Source: Caulobacteraceae bacterium
GTDB taxonomy: Bacteria; Pseudomonadota; Alphaproteobacteria; Caulobacterales; Caulobacteraceae
Assembly (NCBI GenBank): GCA_025450315.1
Contig: JANWHQ010000085.1
Span: 1-64,000, forward strand
DNA: 64,000 bases
Direction: 5' to 3'
The position numbers and the translations under genes were made by a program. Of the stretch, positions 52,133 to 60,138 are shown one piece after another. Positions within the stretch are counted from its first letter, which is position 1, and each line of letters opens with the position of its first letter. The notes under the pieces were generated by a model, which saw only the letters and a list, made by a program, of their open reading frames with translations, ran no database searches and had not been told where the DNA came from.

Positions 52133-52597
52133 ATGAAGATTCTTACCACTGCGTTGGGGCTGAGTTCGGTTCTCGCCCTTATCGGCGGAAGCTCCCTGAC
52201 GCCCACCGTGGCGAGCGCCGATTCGGTCGAACGGACCTACGTCGCCTGCAATCAGTACGGCGACTGCTGGCGGGTTCACCAGAGGTATGCCTACGGGCCC
52301 GACGCGCCGATCACCTATTACAATTCCGATTGGTATGACGCCCACCGAGGTGACGTGCATGTGCACTGGCGCCCCGACCCGGACAATGACCGCGGGTACT
52401 ACGACCGGGATGGGGACTGGCACTCGGATCCTGGCGCGCGCGCCTTGGCGGGCGGAGCGACGGGCGCCGGAATCGGCGCGGCGATCGGGTGTATCGTGAC
52501 GCTTCCCATCGGGTGCGCCCCTGGCGCGGCGGTTGGGGCCGCCGTGGGTGGCGGCACGGGCGCCGTCGCCGGCGCAGCCTCCACGCCGCACAACTGA
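52133..52597 (+). CDS. Exported glycine-zipper protein, 154 aa
   Basis: Signal peptide 1-29 (ending ASA). The mature domain has two Cys (VACNQYGDCWRVHQRY) and a Tyr/Asp/His-rich segment (YYNSDWYDAHRGDVHVHWRPDPDNDRGYYDRDGDW). It ends in a Gly/Ala-rich hydrophobic zipper (GGATGAGIGAAIGCIVTLPIGCAPGAAVGAAVGGGTGAVAG... from about residue 108) that may insert in a membrane. ATG with AAAGGTGA upstream. It stands between an EcfG promoter and a strong terminator, so it is a single-gene stress unit. Confidence 0.88.
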   Translation: MKILTTALGLSSVLALIGGSSLTPTVASADSVERTYVACNQYGDCWRVHQRYAYGPDAPITYYNSDWYDAHRGDVHVHWRPDPDNDRGYYDRDGDWHSDPGARALAGGATGAGIGAAIGCIVTLPIGCAPGAAVGAAVGGGTGAVAGAASTPHN

Positions 52598-52660
52598 TCG
52601 AAGCCTCGCGCGCCGACCGGGGCGGCCGCTTCGGCGGCCATCCGCGGCGCCGACCCAGAG

Positions 52661-52690
52661 GAGGTCCGGACCTGTCCGGGCCTCCTTTTG
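52661..52690 (+). terminator. Rho-independent terminator
   Basis: GAGGTCCGGA (52661-52670) and TCCGGGCCTC (52675-52684) form a 10-bp stem with one GU pair and a 4-base loop, followed by CTTTTGCTTG. A smaller C-UUCG-G hairpin (52624-52639) stands before it. Confidence 0.8.
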
Positions 52691-52761
52691 CTTGTTCTGG
52701 TCCTGCGGATCGCAGAATCGATTTGGAGCCATTCCACTCGTTGGGGTGGCGAGAAGCTGAG

Positions 52762-54351
52762 CTAGAGCCGGCCCTGGCCGACCTCGCGGGCCAGCCAGGC
52801 GGCCTTGGCCAAGGCCAGCCGGGTGTCCGACAGCATGCGCGCGGCGGCGCGCGGATCGCCGGACGACGCCTCGCAGACCAGGCGCGAGGAAAGGCACAGC
52901 CGCAGGGCGAAGACGGGTCCGCCACCCCGCGTTCCGGCGGCGACCGGCTGGCCGAGCTCGATCCTCAGCCGCGCCGCGGCGCGGGCCTGCAGGCTCCGGC
53001 CGCCGGCCATGGGGCCGAGGTCCTCGCGCATCAGTCGCCAGACCCGCTCGGTCTGCTCCCGGCCGAGCCAGGGCCCCTCGGGCCGGGCCCGCATCAGGAA
53101 CGGGAATATGGTCTTCATCCGGTCCCAGCCGGCCTCCCCGCCGAGGCCCCGGTCCAGCGGGCGGACCTCCAGCGGCTCCAGCTCGGCATGGGCGGCGATG
53201 GCCTCGTCGGCGACCCGGGCCAGTCCCGCGGCGACCGCCTGGATCTGGGCGTCGGACACCGCCGCGAAGCTCCTGAGCTCGGCCAGCGCGGCTTCCCAGC
53301 GCAGCAGCATGCCGAAGTTGGCCTGGGGCTCCAGGCGCTCGCGCGCCGCCCAGCCCTCGGGCCAGTCGCCCTGGGCCGAGACGGCCCGAAGGCCCCCGGG
53401 AGCGGATCGCGACGCCAGGCGTGCGGCCATGGCGCGCGGGATCATCAGGGCGGCGGAAAAGGCGGGGCCGGTCAGGAACTTGGAGCCGGTCACAGCGACC
53501 ATGGCGCCCTGGTCCAGATAGGCGCCGAGCGTGGGACCGGAAAGCCGGAGCTGACAGCCGTCCACCAGCACCGTGACCTTGCCCGGGAAGCGATCCGCCA
53601 GGCCGAGCGCCGAGGCCGGGCTGGGCGAGATCAGGCCGGTCTTGGAGACGTCGATCAGGACCAGGAGCACCTCGCGGCCGTCGCCCAAGGCGGCTTCGGC
53701 CAGGGCCAGGACCTCGGCGTCGACGGCGGCGGCGGCGCGTGGGCGGCCATCGGCGGCGCGGGCGGCCACGGCGCGGACCTCCACGGGGGCGAAGGCGGAG
53801 GATTGGGCGCCGGAAGGCTCCAGCGGCGTCGGTCCCTTGATCTCGCGTCCGGCCAGGGCGGCGGGCACGCCGCTGCCGGTCTCGGTCTCCTCGGGGATGA
53901 TGGCCAGCGGCGGCCGGGATCCCTGGGCGATCAGCTGGCCGGCGATCAGGTGCAGGTCAGTGCCCGAAGGCGCCAGGATGACCTCGGCGTGGCCGACCAG
54001 ACCGCAGAGGATCAGGAGCTCGCTGCGCACCCGCTCGGCCTCGCGGGCGTAGACCGCCTCTGGGGCCGCATGGCCCAACCGTTCCAGCAGGCGCGCGCGC
54101 AGCCGCTCGACCGCGGCGAAGGCCTCCGGCGAGATGGTCGAGGCGGTGGAGGAGCCGAAGGCCGCCAGGGAAGCGTCCGGGGTCGGGGCGCAGCCATAGC
54201 GGTTGGCGCGGCCGGCGGGGTCCAGGTGGATGCGGGCGTCCCCGCCCAGGCACAGCAGCTCGGCGGCGGACGCCTGCAATGGCGAGCCGTCCGGGCCCTG
54301 GTCGACCGCTGGGACGAGCCGGACGACCGAGGCGCCAGGACTTGGGGACAT
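52762..54351 (-). CDS. PLP-dependent fold-type-I enzyme of unknown product, about 530 aa
   Basis: Counting from the GTG at 54360, the core (about 70-440) has a phosphate-loop-like APSGTDLHLIAGQL near 130, a pyridine-binding Asp in VTVLVDGCQLRLSG (Asp267) and a Schiff-base Lys in VTGSKFLTGPAFSAAL (Lys294). This is the order of class V aminotransferases or cysteine desulfurases, though overall identity is not recognised. The 532-aa frame is longer than usual (C-terminal extension of about 90 residues). ATG at 54351 or GTG at 54360. It follows the ATP-grasp gene on the same strand, suggesting a joint pathway. Confidence 0.75.
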   Translation of the reverse strand: MSPSPGASVVRLVPAVDQGPDGSPLQASAAELLCLGGDARIHLDPAGRANRYGCAPTPDASLAAFGSSTASTISPEAFAAVERLRARLLERLGHAAPEAVYAREAERVRSELLILCGLVGHAEVILAPSGTDLHLIAGQLIAQGSRPPLAIIPEETETGSGVPAALAGREIKGPTPLEPSGAQSSAFAPVEVRAVAARAADGRPRAAAAVDAEVLALAEAALGDGREVLLVLIDVSKTGLISPSPASALGLADRFPGKVTVLVDGCQLRLSGPTLGAYLDQGAMVAVTGSKFLTGPAFSAALMIPRAMAARLASRSAPGGLRAVSAQGDWPEGWAARERLEPQANFGMLLRWEAALAELRSFAAVSDAQIQAVAAGLARVADEAIAAHAELEPLEVRPLDRGLGGEAGWDRMKTIFPFLMRARPEGPWLGREQTERVWRLMREDLGPMAGGRSLQARAAARLRIELGQPVAAGTRGGGPVFALRLCLSSRLVCEASSGDPRAAARMLSDTRLALAKAAWLAREVGQGRL

Positions 54352-54421
54352 CGCGAACACCGACCCTCGACCGCGAACGTGCGGCTCGGATCCACCCTCC
54401 GACGATGCGGCTGACGATTGG

Positions 54422-55639
54422 TTAACGCGCGTAAACGCTGGGCGCCTGGGCCGCGCCCTGCGCCGCCCCCCGCAGCAGCGCCTCGAAGGCGTCGAACACC
54501 TTCTTCATCTGCACCTTCTTGTAGGGATAGAGCCCGGCCGGATCGAGGTCGTGGACGATCATGGCCACGTCGGCCTCGAAGATCAGCAGCCTCCCGTCCG
54601 GCGTCTCGGCGCAGTCGACGGCGAAATAGCCGAGGCCCAGGCGCTCGTGCAGGGCGGCGAAGGCCCCTGCATGGCGCCGGGCAAAGCCGAGGTCGAACCC
54701 CTCCATGGCAGACTGCTCCTCCGCGCGCTTGGCCGCATCCTCGGCCATGCCGGCGTTCAGGTAGTGCACCATCCAGTGGCCGCTGACCGCCATGTGGCAG
54801 AGGAACGGCGCCCCGTCGAAGACGGCGATGCGGCATTTGCGGAAGAGGCCGTCCGGGCCCGCATAGTCGACGAAGGGCGAGGCGTAGAGCCGCTCGGCCG
54901 GCTCGGCGGCGAGATAGGCGGCCAGGACCCGGGCGGTGTCGATCCGTTCCAGCGCCTTGCCGGCGTGCGAGCCCACCGGCCGCAGGATCATGGGGAAGGC
55001 GGGCGGCGAGGCGGCCAGTTCGGCGCGGGCCAGGCGGAAGGTCGGCGGGATGACGATGCCCGGCGCCCCCTCCAGGCGCCGGTAGAGGCGGTCGCGGGCC
55101 AGCTCCAGCACCTGATCGGCCCGGTTCAGCATCGGCCGCGGCCAGCGCGCCTCGACGCCGACGAGCTGTTCCAGCAGGGGCCGCGTCTCGTCGGACTCGC
55201 TGATCGCCATCACCGCGAGGTCGTGGTCGGGCGCGGCCTCCGGCAAGGGCCCGCCTGCCTCGAGGTAGAGCCGCGCGACCTCGACGTTCCGCCCCTCGAT
55301 CATCAGCTCCAGCGGCATGTTGGTCATCAGGTCGCCGGCCGTGACCAGCATCAGGACTTTCAGTCCATCGCGCCCGGCGTGGCCGTGGCGGAACAGTCGC
55401 CCGGCCGAGAGGGCCAGCCTCTGGCACTCCAGCGCCCGGGTCCGGTCGCCCGTCAGCTGGTACAGAGTCCCCAGCTCCAGCAGTCCCGCCGCCCCTGCCG
55501 CGCCGGCCTTCAGGGAGGCGAGCCGCTCCTGGATCAAGGGGGCCATCGGCGCGCCCTCGAAGGCCTGGCGCACGAACACCGCCGGATCGGTGGCCAGGAT
55601 CGGCTCGAGGTCAGGGTCTATGCGGACCGGGGACGCCAT
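54422..55639 (-). CDS. TPR-like plus ATP-grasp ligase, 405 aa
   Basis: N-terminal about 100 residues are helical, TPR-like (LLELGTLYQLTGDRTRALECQRLALSAG). The rest resembles the ATP-grasp fold: PMILRPVGSHAGKALERI near 215 (ATP lysine loop), LYASPFVDYAGPDGLFRKCRIAVFDGAPF near 250, and LGYFAVDCAETPDGRLLIFEADVAMIVHD near 345 (Mg-binding Asp/Glu). ATP-grasp enzymes ligate a carboxylate to an amine. Here it pairs with a PLP enzyme, possibly making a small amino-acid-derived compound (inference). Confidence 0.78.
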   Translation of the reverse strand: MASPVRIDPDLEPILATDPAVFVRQAFEGAPMAPLIQERLASLKAGAAGAAGLLELGTLYQLTGDRTRALECQRLALSAGRLFRHGHAGRDGLKVLMLVTAGDLMTNMPLELMIEGRNVEVARLYLEAGGPLPEAAPDHDLAVMAISESDETRPLLEQLVGVEARWPRPMLNRADQVLELARDRLYRRLEGAPGIVIPPTFRLARAELAASPPAFPMILRPVGSHAGKALERIDTARVLAAYLAAEPAERLYASPFVDYAGPDGLFRKCRIAVFDGAPFLCHMAVSGHWMVHYLNAGMAEDAAKRAEEQSAMEGFDLGFARRHAGAFAALHERLGLGYFAVDCAETPDGRLLIFEADVAMIVHDLDPAGLYPYKKVQMKKVFDAFEALLRGAAQGAAQAPSVYAR

Positions 55640-55779
55640 GACCGGCCAGGAGGCCCCGAGTCGACGCCCAAGTCACGGCCGCCCGCGGTCGCAGCCGGCC
55701 GTTGCCAGGACCGGCCGGTGCTGCTGAATTGGTAGCGTCGGTTGGGCGGCCGGCGACAGAGCCATCTGGGGCGCCGGCC

Positions 55780-56754
55780 ATGTCCGCATTCCTTCGCACC
55801 GTGGCTCCCGTCCTCCTGGCCGGACTGGCCATCGCCGCCGGCGCCTCGGCCCAGCCCCAGGTGTCCGCGCCCCCGACCGTGGGCCAGGTCACCGTCACCG
55901 GCCGCCGCGCGGCCGACGAGGACATGATCCGCGCGGTGATCGCGCCCTTCGTGACGAGCCATGCCGCGCGCGACCGCAAGAGCGGCCTTCTGCTGCGCGC
56001 GGCGCCGACCGGAATCTGCCCGGTCGCGTTGGGCCTGCCCGAGGCGTTCGACGACTTCGTCATCCACCGGATCATCGAGGTCGCCAGACAGGCAGGCGCG
56101 GCCATGGAACCCAAGGGCAGGTGCCGTCCGAACGTCGAGGTGCTGTTCACCTCCCGGCCCCAGGTCGTCATCGACGCCCTGGCCCGGCAGACCCACGGCG
56201 AGATCCTCGGCTTCCACTTCCTGGGCGAGAAGGGGCCTCTGATCCATGTGACCCGGCCGATCCAGGCTTGGTACATCACCGGGACCCGTGGCGACTCCAG
56301 CTCGCAGGACAAACGGCTCGATTCCGATGGGACGGTCTCGGGCGACCACGCCCAGGTGCGCATCGACCGGGCCTATGGCGGCGGGCTGGACACCGGCACC
56401 GGCAGCCTGGTCCCCCCGCGCAACCGCAGCCAGTTCGTCAACGTCCTGATCCTGGCGGACGCCGGCAAGCTGGCCGGCCACGAGATCGGGCCCGTCGCCG
56501 ACTATGTCGCCCTGCTGGCCCTGTCCCAGCCCCAGAACCTGGACGGCTGCGGCGCCCTGCCCAGCATCCTCGACCTGCTGGCTTCGGGCTGCGGCTCGCG
56601 CCCTGCGCCCCGGGCCCTGACCGACAGCGACCTGGCCTTCCTGAAGGCCCTCTACGCCGCCGACCTTTCCAGCTCCGCCGGCGCCGCCCGGGCCCAGATG
56701 GCGCGCCAGATGGCCCGGGACATCCCCGCGCCACCGTCCCGGCCGCCTCAGTAG
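55780..56754 (+). CDS. Exported hypothetical protein, 324 aa
   Basis: Signal peptide 1-24 (ending ASA). The mature part has TVGQVTVTGRRAADEDMIRAVIAPFV near 33 and six or so Cys (ICPVAL, GRCRPN, GCGALP, GCGS) likely in disulfides. FVNVLILADAGKLAGHEIGPVADYVALLALSQP near 218 looks like a conserved block of a Caulobacterales/Sphingomonadales exported family. Function unknown. Converges on the cytochrome-porin gene by a seven-base overlap. Confidence 0.8.
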   Translation: MSAFLRTVAPVLLAGLAIAAGASAQPQVSAPPTVGQVTVTGRRAADEDMIRAVIAPFVTSHAARDRKSGLLLRAAPTGICPVALGLPEAFDDFVIHRIIEVARQAGAAMEPKGRCRPNVEVLFTSRPQVVIDALARQTHGEILGFHFLGEKGPLIHVTRPIQAWYITGTRGDSSSQDKRLDSDGTVSGDHAQVRIDRAYGGGLDTGTGSLVPPRNRSQFVNVLILADAGKLAGHEIGPVADYVALLALSQPQNLDGCGALPSILDLLASGCGSRPAPRALTDSDLAFLKALYAADLSSSAGAARAQMARQMARDIPAPPSRPPQ

Positions 56755-58097
56755 GCGAACCAGGCGAACAGCCTCAGGGTGTCGTTGTCGCTCGCATTGT
56801 GGCCGAGGCCGTCGAAGTCGTGCGCCGCGCCGTCGAAGGTCGCGTAGGCCGTGTACTGCAGGCCCAGCCGCATGTTGAACCGGCGTCCCAGGGGCGAGGC
56901 GCCGTCGCCGAACGGCGTGCCGTCGAGCTGCAGCATGACGCCGGAGCTGTCAGGCCTTGAGGTTCGGTTGGCGGCGTAGACCACCGGATTGGGCGGCCCG
57001 GTTGTGTCGAAGGCCTGGACGGTCAGCCCGATCCGGTTGCGCCAATAGTAGGAGGCGTCGGCCCTGAGGTCGGACAGGTGGGTGTCCGCACAACCGGGCG
57101 CGGCGCCCGCCAGCACGCAGGTCGCCTTCAGGTCCTCGTGTTCGTGCAGATAGCGCGCGTTGACCGACACCGAGTCGCCGTCGCGCATCGACAGCAGGTA
57201 GGACGCGTCCAGGCCGAGATCGGCGTAGCGGTCGGCAAAGCCGGTGCTCTGGTCCAGGCCGGGGTTGATGTCCGTCTGCATCCCGAATGCGCCGACCTCG
57301 ATGGCGCCCTGCCCCACGTCCCGCTGGAGCGCGACGCGGCCGTAGGGGGCCACGCCCCGGATCGAACCGGGAGAGGTCGGATCGGCGCCCAGAGGGGTGA
57401 GCAGCCGCGCGCCCGGTGACCAATAGCCGCCGACCTCGAGGTAGACCTCGTCGTTCGCCCAGACATATCCGGTCAGGCCCAGGCTGGTCTGCGCCAGGGC
57501 CCCGTTGAGCAGGGGCGAAGCCGAGGGCGACGGCGCCAGGGCGGAGCTCGTGTAGGGATAACCCCAGGCCGGAAGGGTGTTCCAGGCGTCCTGGACCGTC
57601 GGCGAGTTGTTCAGGCTGACGCCCAGCACGAGGTCGGTCTTGCCCACCTTGGCGGTGGTGGTGGCCCGGACGTCGAGATTGTCCCAGGTCCATGCCTTGG
57701 CGATGCCGTCGTAGGTGGTCTGGATGAAGGCTCCCAGATGGCTGCCGAAACCGCTGGCGAAGAACAGGCTGAACTGGTCGAGCGCGACATTGTTATTGCC
57801 GGAGAAGCCGGGCGCGGGCGGCGGATTCTGCGCGGCCGTCGTCTTGACGTAGGACGCCACGGCCATCGCCGAAAAGGGGATATCGAAGCTCTTGGCGCGG
57901 AGCGTATAGCCCTTGAGTTTGAAGTCCCGGCCGAATTCGGTCAGTTGGGGTCCGAACCCGCCGACATGGCAGGCTTGGCAGGGCGCCCCGGTCTGGTCGG
58001 CGAAAGCCGGGACAGCCCAGGCCGGCGCGGCGCCCGCGAGGGCCATGGCCACCGCCAGCGCCCCTATGGGCGCCAGCGCGGAGAACAATCGACGCAT
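56748..58097 (-). CDS. Cyc2-like fused outer-membrane cytochrome-porin, 449 aa
   Basis: Signal peptide 1-28, then PAFADQTGAPCQACHVGGFGPQLTEFGRDFKLKGYTL with one heme c motif (Cys40, Cys43, His44), and a beta-barrel of alternating aromatic strands ending in LFAWFAY. This plan (one N-terminal heme c plus barrel, about 450 aa, FGRxFKLxGYT after the heme) is that of Cyc2, the outer-membrane cytochrome that takes electrons from Fe(II). GGAGG precedes the ATG. The HiPIP gene lies 17 bases upstream on the same strand. Related porin-cytochromes of other function exist, so Fe(II) is only a candidate. Confidence 0.85.
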   Translation of the reverse strand: MRRLFSALAPIGALAVAMALAGAAPAWAVPAFADQTGAPCQACHVGGFGPQLTEFGRDFKLKGYTLRAKSFDIPFSAMAVASYVKTTAAQNPPPAPGFSGNNNVALDQFSLFFASGFGSHLGAFIQTTYDGIAKAWTWDNLDVRATTTAKVGKTDLVLGVSLNNSPTVQDAWNTLPAWGYPYTSSALAPSPSASPLLNGALAQTSLGLTGYVWANDEVYLEVGGYWSPGARLLTPLGADPTSPGSIRGVAPYGRVALQRDVGQGAIEVGAFGMQTDINPGLDQSTGFADRYADLGLDASYLLSMRDGDSVSVNARYLHEHEDLKATCVLAGAAPGCADTHLSDLRADASYYWRNRIGLTVQAFDTTGPPNPVVYAANRTSRPDSSGVMLQLDGTPFGDGASPLGRRFNMRLGLQYTAYATFDGAAHDFDGLGHNASDNDTLRLFAWFAY

Positions 58098-58114
58098 CTC
58101 GACCTCCGGTCCGC

Positions 58115-58402
58115 TCAGCGCTTGGGGGCGTAGAGCAGGCACCAACCCGACGGGCTGATGTCGCCTTCGACCAGGACGCAGGAGGACGGCGGCCGCCACT
58201 GCAGGCAGTTGTCGCATCGCAACTTGCCGTTGGGACCGGGCTGGTAGCGGGCCAGTTTCTGACTTTCCTTGCTGGCCGCGGCGGCCGTCGTGGGCCCTGC
58301 GCTCACCGACAGCCATGCGGCGCCCCCCGCCGCGAACCCTCCGAGCGCCAGAAGTCCTCGTCTGGTCAGTCGACCGGACCTTCGGTTGATCAGCTCATGC
58401 AT
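58115..58402 (-). CDS. High-potential iron-sulfur protein, TAT-exported, 95 aa
   Basis: TAT-type leader (RLTRRGLLALGGFAAGG, residues 11-27). The mature part has four Cys at 63, 66, 75 and 88 in the HiPIP order, with PPSSCVLVEGDISPSGWCLLYAPK, the typical GWCxxY end. HiPIPs carry one [4Fe-4S] cluster and shuttle single electrons in the periplasm. GGAGAG before the ATG. It is the gene upstream of the Cyc2-like protein, so the two probably form an electron route across the envelope. Confidence 0.92.
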   Translation of the reverse strand: MHELINRRSGRLTRRGLLALGGFAAGGAAWLSVSAGPTTAAAASKESQKLARYQPGPNGKLRCDNCLQWRPPSSCVLVEGDISPSGWCLLYAPKR

Positions 58403-58638
58403 CGACGGCTCTCCGGTTGGATGCCGTCGCGGGCCGCGCCGGCGAACACAAATCCCTGGCCCAACAGCGTCAAACATGGCTCATCGGCGGATCGCGCGCC
58501 TTGAGCACGATCAATCCCGAGGGTCGGCGGGGTCGGTCCCCGATGTCGGCGGGAGATCGCCGGCTGCGAAGCGGTGCCGCGCCAGTTCCAGCAGGCTGGA
58601 GGTTGAGCCGCCGCCGACGCCTCGGCTAGGCTGCAGGC

Positions 58639-59043
58639 GTGGGCGACGAGGTATCCCGGCAGAGAGAAGCCTTCGCGAACCGGTTCGAGCCGGACGGCGA
58701 CGGCTACCTGTTCCGCACCCATCTGCGAGCCCCCGGGATCGGCGTGAGCGCGGACGAGCGCGACCGCTTCGTCGCGGCCTACAGCCGCCGGATCCGCGTG
58801 ACGAGCTGGGTGTCGGCGATGCTCGTCCTGCCGGTGCTGGCGATCGTCTCCTGGATCCTGATCCAGACCGGGGCCGACCTGCCGTGGTGGGGCGACTTCG
58901 CGGCGATGGCGCCGTGCGTGGCCGTCTACCTGATCCCGGTCTACTGGCTCTGGCGGGCGCCTGATCGGGCCCTGCGCGGCCGCCCGCCCCGGGCGGCGGG
59001 ACGCACCCGCGACGAAGCCCGCTATGTCGGAAAGAACGGCTGA
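58639..59043 (+). CDS. Two-TM membrane protein, 134 aa
   Basis: A soluble N-terminus of about 55 residues (EAFANRFEPDGDGYLFRTHLRAPGIGVSADERDRFVAAYSRRIR), two hydrophobic helices (about 57-75 and 84-106) and a basic tail (GRPPRAAGRTRDEARYVGKNG). GTG start; ribosome-binding site unclear. Resembles short Caulobacterales inner-membrane proteins of unknown function. Confidence 0.7.
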   Translation: MGDEVSRQREAFANRFEPDGDGYLFRTHLRAPGIGVSADERDRFVAAYSRRIRVTSWVSAMLVLPVLAIVSWILIQTGADLPWWGDFAAMAPCVAVYLIPVYWLWRAPDRALRGRPPRAAGRTRDEARYVGKNG

Positions 59044-59058
59044 GCCGCTGAGGCCGGC

Positions 59059-59643
59059 TCAGGCCGCGATGCTGTTGCGCCGGCGCACGACGCGTAGCAG
59101 GCCGTGGGTGCGGATGACGTCGGCGGCCCCGTCGGCGGTGTCGGCGGCAGCCATCAGCTTGTGGACCAGCCCCTCCAGCCGCTCGAGCCCCAGGCGAAGC
59201 ATCACCTCGCCCTGGGCCTCCTGGGCGCGGAACACGGCGTATTCCACCGCCGCGTCGAACTGGCGGCAGACGTCCTTGTAGGCGGCCGGCTCGGCCAGGA
59301 CCAGCTCGGCGATCATGTTGGAAGCGCCCCTGGTCAGCTCGCTTTCGTCCAGGCCCGCCCGGACGCCCAGCGCCTGGATGGCGTCCGAGACGATCTCGGA
59401 CCAGGCCGCGCCGGGAAAGCGCTGCACCAGAAGCCCGGCGATGATGACGCAGGCGGTGGCGTAGGTGAGGCGAAGGCTCAGCGGCTCTTCCTCGAGGTCG
59501 GGGAGAATGTCCTGCAGCGGCGGCAGCAGCAGGCGGCGCGCCGCCTCGGCGATCAGCCACTCCTGGCCGCCGCGCTTCAGCGAACGCCGGTCGCCGACGA
59601 AGCGGCGCAGCTGCGCCGCCGAGGAATCCTGTCGCAAGAACAT
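59059..59643 (-). CDS. Helical hypothetical protein, 194 aa
   Basis: Almost entirely alpha-helical, with LTYATACVIIAGLLVQRFPGAAWSEIVSDAIQAL near 58-91 as the only hydrophobic stretch and a basic end (LRVVRRRNSIAA). No family recognised. Cytoplasmic or peripheral; unknown function. Confidence 0.75.
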   Translation of the reverse strand: MFLRQDSSAAQLRRFVGDRRSLKRGGQEWLIAEAARRLLLPPLQDILPDLEEEPLSLRLTYATACVIIAGLLVQRFPGAAWSEIVSDAIQALGVRAGLDESELTRGASNMIAELVLAEPAAYKDVCRQFDAAVEYAVFRAQEAQGEVMLRLGLERLEGLVHKLMAAADTADGAADVIRTHGLLRVVRRRNSIAA

Positions 59644-59703
59644 GTCCGGACGCGCCTGATTCGAGCCCTGTCGCCAGCCTAGCTCTGAATACGGCCGGTA
59701 AGG

Positions 59704-60012
59704 TTACTCGTTCATCACCGGATGAGCGTCGTCGAGGATGTCGTCGAGCTCGGCCTTGCGGGTGGCCGCCGAGATGTTGAGCCGGACGTAGAGGTGAGTG
59801 GCCCTGTGCTTGCCCACCGCCTCGTCCCAACGCGAGCGCGCGTCGTTCATCAGGTTGTCGGCGTCGCCCACGAACAACACCTCGCCCCGCCCGCCGTCGT
59901 CGCGGACATAGACATAGGCCCCGCTCATCGCCGAGGCGGGTTTGCCCTGAGGCGCCAATCTGAACCGGTACAGTTTCCCGGAACCGCCGCGTACATCGAT
60001 ATGTTCGTTCAT
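59704..60012 (-). CDS. Small hypothetical protein, 102 aa
   Basis: An alpha/beta protein with YRFRLAPQG, GAYVYVRDDGGRGEVLFVGDADNLMNDARSRWDEAV and THLYVRLNISAATRKAELDDILDDAHPVMNE. The block AYVYVRDxxGxxEVLFVGDAxNL is like a GIY-YIG-type strand pair but lacks the catalytic residues I would expect, so this is only a note. Function unknown. Confidence 0.7.
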   Translation of the reverse strand: MNEHIDVRGGSGKLYRFRLAPQGKPASAMSGAYVYVRDDGGRGEVLFVGDADNLMNDARSRWDEAVGKHRATHLYVRLNISAATRKAELDDILDDAHPVMNE

Positions 60013-60138
60013 TCCGCTCGTCGCAGGTCCGCCTGGCCGCCCCAGCCCTCAGGTCCCCATGGCTCGGCCTTCGAGCCGGGGTGGACGCTTACCAGGAAAG
60101 CGGGCGGGCGCGCCACGCCTGATCGGCGAAGAAAATGC

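Noticed and set aside
59704-60012. Assignment of the small protein to the GIY-YIG nuclease family
   Set aside because: Only a loose strand similarity is seen; catalytic Tyr/Arg/Glu cannot be placed.
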